From NCBI RefSeq assembly GCF_000002985.6, contig NC_003279.8:7316001-7380000 (forward strand): 64,000 nucleotides of DNA, given 5' to 3'. The stretch's first letter is position 1. The number at the start of each line of letters is the position of its first letter. A model generated the notes under the pieces. The model was not told the origin of the DNA and did not search any database. It was given only the letters and a program-made list of their open reading frames with translations. This stretch comes from Caenorhabditis elegans (lineage: Eukaryota > Nematoda > Chromadorea > Rhabditida > Rhabditidae). Position numbers and translations under genes: made by a program. Shown piece by piece: positions 59,000-64,000 of this stretch.

Positions 59000-61250
59000 A
59001 ATGAAAAAAAAACAAGTGAATAAAGCCGTGTGTTGCGATCTCTTTCTCTCTCATTTTACCACAATCTTTCAATTAATTGAATCTCTCATAGTGCACATGT
59101 GTTTTTCATCAAAAATATCGCCCCCTTTCACCCATCATTTGATTCCTTTTCCGGAAATAAGCGCCATTCATTTTGTGTATGGGTGTGAAAAGATTAATGA
59201 GTTATGTAAATGCAGATACCCATGTGCCAAGATATTTATTTTCAAACAATTCTAGCATTTTTTTGACATTTAATATTTTCTGATTAAAAAAAAACAATGT
59301 TGTCTAGGTACCGCGTATTATGCTTTTTCAAAGTTTAAAAAAGGGCTACCATATACACTTTTTGCGGAGCGAGGTCCATTCAAATGTTCGTAGGTTTCAG
59401 AAAATTGCAAAAATACAGTACACAATTTTTTGTTACAGATCGATTCTTGTTAAAAAAAACTGGGGAATTTGGCAGAAATAATCGGAATAATGGTGATGGA
59501 AATGTGTATCGTCAATCCATCTTTAGCATTACATCATCCTTCTTGCAAAATTACGTGCGTACACAACAAATATATACGTGACATGTTGAACCTTGTACCT
59601 CCCATGTTATGGTTGAGATCTTGAGCTCATTGCAAAAGTTTAACGATGCTGATTGAGAATTATTTTGAGAACTTCCAAGAATACCTGGTTATTAGCCAAA
59701 TTCTACATTAAAATTCGAGATTCTTGAAGAATTACTAAAGTAAAAATGTTTCCAAAACTCATGGAATATGAAACGTAATTGCAAATTTGAAAAGAAATTT
59801 TTGAAAAATAATAATGCATTTACCTTTTTTAAGATATTTTTATATTGATCATTTCATAATTTTTAAACAATACTTGAAATTGAGTTCTATTTGGTCTTTT
59901 GTTCAATGATTAATCTATTAAATGCACCGGGCCAAATAGAATTATTTACGCAATTAGTTTATTTCTGTTTTTCTGAACATCGAGAGTAACCGAATTGAAA
60001 TGTAGCTTTCTCAATTATTACAAAATAATTGAATAATGTGCTCTATGGGAACAATGTGCTATAAACAATAAACAATTTATAAAATTGATTCTGAAATTGT
60101 TTTACAATCTATAAAAAGTGTCTATAAAAATAAGAATTCCTAGAAAATATGATATTGAGTTCACTTTTAATTTAAAATGTATATTCAATTATTGCTATTT
60201 TTCAAGTACTAATCAAAATGTTATATTTCAGTGTTTTTCAGTTTCCAGACTCCATACACTTTCCGGTATTCTTAGAACAATTTTTTTTGAAAGTAGTCAA
60301 GCGGGTTATTATCGTGAACTTTGAAAATACATCTTATTTATTTTTTACACCATTTTGAAGCTTTCAAAATATGGAACCAATTCAAAAATGCTTCAGAGCG
60401 AATTTCACAATAAAAAGAAATTACCTTCTTCATGAAAAATGACATTTTGGATTTTTGGCATAATTTCCAAAAATTATCTTATTCTACTGAAATTACCAAA
60501 TATCACAGCTCTCACGGGCGCTTCTCTAACTTTAAAGTCTATTCGGATGTGATTCCATCTGGAATAATTTCAGACTTGGAGCAATAATGTTTGAAATAAA
60601 ATATTTTTTAATTTGTTTTTAACATTTTTTATTGTTGTGAAACGGGGGTGTTTTGTGGCCCGAATGATAAAAACTGATTGGATAAAACAACAAAAATTAT
60701 CATCTAGGCGAAACTTTGAATATTAAAATTGAAGAGAAGTAGGAAAGTAATGGGATATGAGAAGAAAACAGCGCATACCACAATTTCTACCGTATCCTGG
60801 TTGCGATTGCATCATCTCATCTGCAGGTAGCGATCTCGTCAAGACTTTGATTTTATTGTTTTACTTTGAAATTTCAGGCTTAATTTGTATCAAAATTTTT
60901 ATTGACGACGATTTCTTATGCAACCAGGGACTCGGGATGGTTTGGATGGAACATTGAATAAATTTGTATTAAAAATTGATGGGAAAACATGAATTGTGGG
61001 TGGGAAATGATGTCGCTCGATTGACCTAATTGTTCGAAATATTGATTGGGGGACAGTCAGTCAGAAGCACGAGGGGCAGTGGGACAGAACAAAAAGATAG
61101 TCGAGAAGATTTAGTGATGGAAGAACGATAGAAAAAGCGGATGGGCGCATTTGTTGGGGAGAGAAATAATTGAAAATTTAAAAAGAAAGAGAAGAAGAAC
61201 ATGAAAGAAATAGAGAAGAAAAATAAAACAATTATACACATCTTATTAGC
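59000..61250. other. Intergenic or 5' intron region
   Basis: AT-rich DNA between the C2 gene's upstream exons and the 3' end of unc-15. A minus-strand ATG near 60800 (MMQSQPGYGRNC, followed by GTATGC) could be a first exon, but its phase does not match the exon at 58995. The part just below 61295 is probably unc-15 3' UTR. Confidence 0.4.
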
Positions 61251-61252
61251 AA

Positions 61253-61258
61253 TTTATT
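61253..61258 (-). promoter_or_regulatory. Poly(A) signal AATAAA for unc-15
   Basis: Reads AATAAA on the minus strand 37 bases past the paramyosin stop codon. Confidence 0.6.
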
Positions 61259-61294
61259 TGATGATTTGATGTATGGCGACGCTTTTTGGGATGT

Positions 61295-63759
61295 TTAATA
61301 ATCGTCTTCCGTGACGAAAATCTGCAAGAAAAAACAAACGAAAAATGTGAAAAACAAGTGACGTAAAATAATTAAGGTGTTGGGAACAAATTTTTTTAAA
61401 GATAAAATGATAAGTAGTAGTTGCTCAGGATTTCTGTTTTCCGACACAGACAAAAACAATTCTTGAAATTTTCTTATTGAAATTAGAACCATTTTTGATT
61501 AAAGTATTTGTCTATTCTAACTATGAGCGTTTAACATAAAATCTAAAGTATTGACAAATCAAAGTATTTTCAACAAAAAAAGAAAATTAAAATACCTTGG
61601 AGGATGACTTTCCGGTGACAACAGATGAACGATGCTTGGCACGGATGAGGTGAAGGCTGGACTCGGCTTGATCGGCACGGCCCTCAGCATCCTCGAGCTC
61701 GTGTTGGTATCTGCGGACTCTCTGGAGGTTTTGCATTGTTACGGACTCGGACTCAGCAAGTTGTCTCTTCTGGATGTTGAGCTTCTCGGTAAGACGATCA
61801 GCGGTGTCTTGAGCCATAACGAAGTTCTTGTGCTCTTCATCAACGAGTTGTTGAACCTCCTTGATGCGGCGATCCTTCTTTCTCAAGGCATTCTGGGTCT
61901 CCTTGTGTCTTCTGGTTTCCTCATCAAGAGCGGTCTCAAGATCACGGATTCTGGTCTCCAACTTGGCGATGACTCTCTTTCCTCCGAGAAGAGCGGCAGC
62001 CTCAGCTTCTTGAATTTGAACTTGGAGTTGCTTGACTTGCTCCTCAAGAGACTTTCTCAAGGCATCGATTTTCATCGAGTGTTCTTGTTCCTCATGAAGT
62101 TGTTCAACGGCACGGGCAGCATCAGCAAGAGCACGGTTGGCGCGCTCATCAGCGGCGTGGAGTTCCTTGGTGACCTCATCCAAATCAGCTTGAGCGGTGG
62201 AGAGCTCAGTCTCGAGTTTGTTCTTGATGGAGGTGAGGTTGTTGTTGATGGAGATAAGGTCGGAGATACGTCCATTGGCTTCCTCGAGGTCAACCTCGGC
62301 TTGCTTACGGGCGCGGATAGCGTTGTCGAGAGCGGTCTTGCATTCCTCGAGTTCAGCAGAGAGAGCGGCGACCTAAACATATATAAAAATGAATTAAGAG
62401 ACCACAAAAATGATAACTCACCTTGCGTTGAGCGAGGGCATATTGGTCCAAAACTTGTTGCAACTGACGTTGAGTATCCTCCAATGAGGCTTGGAGAATC
62501 TTGAGTTGCTCCGATTGCTTTTTGATGGTCTTCTGGGCTTCGATGTTAGCTCTGTAATTTATGAATTTAAGGGTTGAATGTTGAAAAAATTAGTATTTAC
62601 CTGTTAAGGTTATCAACAGTCATCTCGAGCTCAGCGATCTCAGCCTGGTACTTCTTCTTCAGTCTAGAGATCTCGGACTTCATGCGGGCCTCGGCATCAG
62701 CCAAAGCGGCAATAAGTCTGTCGATTTCGAATTGAAGGTTCTTGCGAAGAGCCTCCATCTCTTCTTCCTTCTCTTGGAGACGACGTTCCATTTCGATGCG
62801 AAGAGCCTGGAGCTCAGCAAGGGCACGTTGAGCGCGGTTTTCGGCGTCACGGCGTTGAGCATCAGCCTCCTTGAGGGCAGTCTGGAGCTCACGGATTTCT
62901 CCGGCAAGACGGGCGTTCTCGAGGTCGAGCTCGTGGAGCTTGCGGTTGGCGTCGGCAAGAGCCTCCTTGGCTTCGTGAAGTTCGTCGTGGAGCTTCTTGT
63001 TCTCGCGAGCAAGAGCCTCCTTCTGTTCGACAGCCTTCTCGTACAAATGCTTCATCTTCTGGAGCTCAGCATTGACGGCACGGAGTTCGCGTTGAGCAGC
63101 TTCGAGTTCAACAGTGATCTCATCGATACGGACCTTGAGTTCTCCAACTTGTCTCTCGAGTTGTTCTCTGGCACGCTCCAAGAGAGCAATGGTGTTCTGG
63201 GCCTTCTCAAGATCAACGATAAGAACCTCGACCTCAGATTGAAGACGAGACTTGGCCTTCTCGAGTTGAGAAATCTTCTGGAGCATGATCTCGATTTGCT
63301 CTTCATACTCAGCTTGCTTCTGGAGCATCTTCTTGCGGAGATCCTCAACTTCTTCGTGGTGAAGGGCGACCTCAGCATCGAACTTGCTCTTCCACTGGGT
63401 GATCTCAGTGTTGGCAAGGTTGAGCTTGTGCTCAGCATCGGAACGGGCAATCGACTCCTCATCGAGAGCGGTGCGGACCGAGTCGAGCTCGAGCTGAACC
63501 TGGTGGAGTTGAGATTGAAGTTGGGAGCGCTCCTGAAATTTCAACGTTCTTTGATCTTCGCACGTTTATGCTTTTTTAATGTCCAGAAATGCGTCAGAGG
63601 AAGAAACCCGATATTTCCGCCTCTGAATTTGGCACTTTGGACTAGTAGACTTACGCGCTCGGCATCCTCAAGACGACGTCTGGCCTCCTCGAGCTGTTGA
63701 GCGAGGGTGTACTTGACGTGTTGAAGGTTATCGAGTTGAACCTTCTGGTCGTGAACCTC
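61295..63759 (-). CDS. unc-15: Paramyosin (UNC-15), C-terminal part, gene runs off the window
   Basis: Five exons are in the window (63655-63759, 62601-63532, 62422-62551, 61596-62372, 61295-61321), coding the last 656 or so of about 870 residues. Paramyosin forms the core of invertebrate thick filaments and is needed for body-wall and pharyngeal muscle structure. The whole stretch is a continuous alpha-helical coiled coil: heptad repeats with alternating charge, no prolines, no domain breaks. It ends in a short non-helical tail ([12 protein letters not shown] then IFVTEDDY) with Ser residues that are likely phosphorylation targets for filament assembly. The last exon has only eight codons plus stop. 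Codon use is strongly biased to C-ending codons, typical of a highly expressed worm gene, and makes long antisense open frames. The 5' exons lie beyond 64000. Confidence 0.97.
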
Positions 63760-64000
63760 CTGAAAAACATTAACGATCCCTGATCTGCTAACAGAACACA
63801 CTGAACGAGACAAAAAAACGATGAGGCTCACAGAGCATCCTCCTTTCTAATATCTCGAGTACTCTATTTGCACACACACTCTGCGGAAATAGTAGCGATA
63901 AAATAGAGAATTTAGTAAAGAAACCCCCTGTTAAAAGGGGTTTCTTTTTTTCTTTTTACCGCATTTTTTTGCTAAAAAAAAGTAGAAAGATGAGCAGAGT
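63760..64000. other. unc-15 intron, window edge
   Basis: Intron sequence upstream of the exon at 63655-63759. It contains a short hairpin at 63917-63947. Confidence 0.6.
63917..63947. repeat. Hairpin in an unc-15 intron
   Basis: AAAGAAACCCC pairs exactly with GGGGTTTCTTT across a 9-base loop, followed by a T run. Confidence 0.8.

Noticed and set aside
60757..60830. Possible first exon MMQSQPGYGRNC on the minus strand
   Set aside because: The donor leaves phase 1, while the nearest candidate exon needs phase 0.
62732..63700. A 322-codon plus-strand frame opposite paramyosin (and a 290-codon one at 61632-62504)
   Set aside because: These are antisense shadows produced by the strong codon bias of the coiled-coil gene. 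Products are Leu/Ser/Glu strings and they run across paramyosin splice sites.

Overview
The window is nuclear DNA of a Caenorhabditis nematode, almost certainly C. elegans chromosome I. It is AT-rich, has many short introns with T-rich TTTCAG acceptors and GTAAGT/GTGAGT donors, several T-rich acceptors just before start codons that fit spliced-leader trans-splicing, and encodes proteins I recognise as GPB-2 (Gbeta5), INX-14 (innexin) and UNC-15 (paramyosin). All gene models were built by hand, joining exons by splice sites and reading frame. In every model except the partial 5' ends the exon lengths sum to a whole number of codons. Gene symbols come from memory of the families and were not checked against a database.

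Layout. 1-14 kb: a small cysteine-rich single-pass membrane protein (+), gpb-2 (-), a second small membrane protein (-), then a long gene-poor stretch with a possible decayed gene or repeat (8.3-9.3 kb) and foldback repeats. 14-30 kb: a neuroglobin-like globin gene (+). Its core exons lie at 26.9-29.7 kb, and up to four alternative first exons are spread over 12.5 kb. Two clear foldback transposon-like elements sit among them. 30-34 kb: mitochondrial glycine-cleavage H protein (-) and a kappaB-Ras-like small GTPase (+). 34-38 kb: inx-14 (-) head to head with a basic Ser-rich protein (+) that carries CDK-type sites and a PP1-docking motif. 38-43 kb: a CD36-family receptor (+) converging on a type II membrane olfactomedin-domain protein (-). 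44-59 kb: a tandem-C2 protein (-) with large introns, one of them a GC-AG intron. 61-64 kb: the 3' two-thirds or more of unc-15 paramyosin (-), cut by the window edge.

There is no operon I can defend and the genes do not form one pathway. Loose themes are neuronal or signalling proteins (Gbeta5, globin, C2 protein), membrane receptors (CD36, olfactomedin), germline or cell-cycle (inx-14 and its head-to-head neighbour) and metabolism or muscle (H protein, paramyosin). Most remaining sequence is intron or intergenic, with inverted repeats typical of worm chromosomes. The observations I rate highest are the globin gene's set of phase-matched first exons, the kappaB-Ras-like protein with lost GTPase signature residues in an animal lineage thought to lack NF-kappaB, and the inx-14 head-to-head pair.
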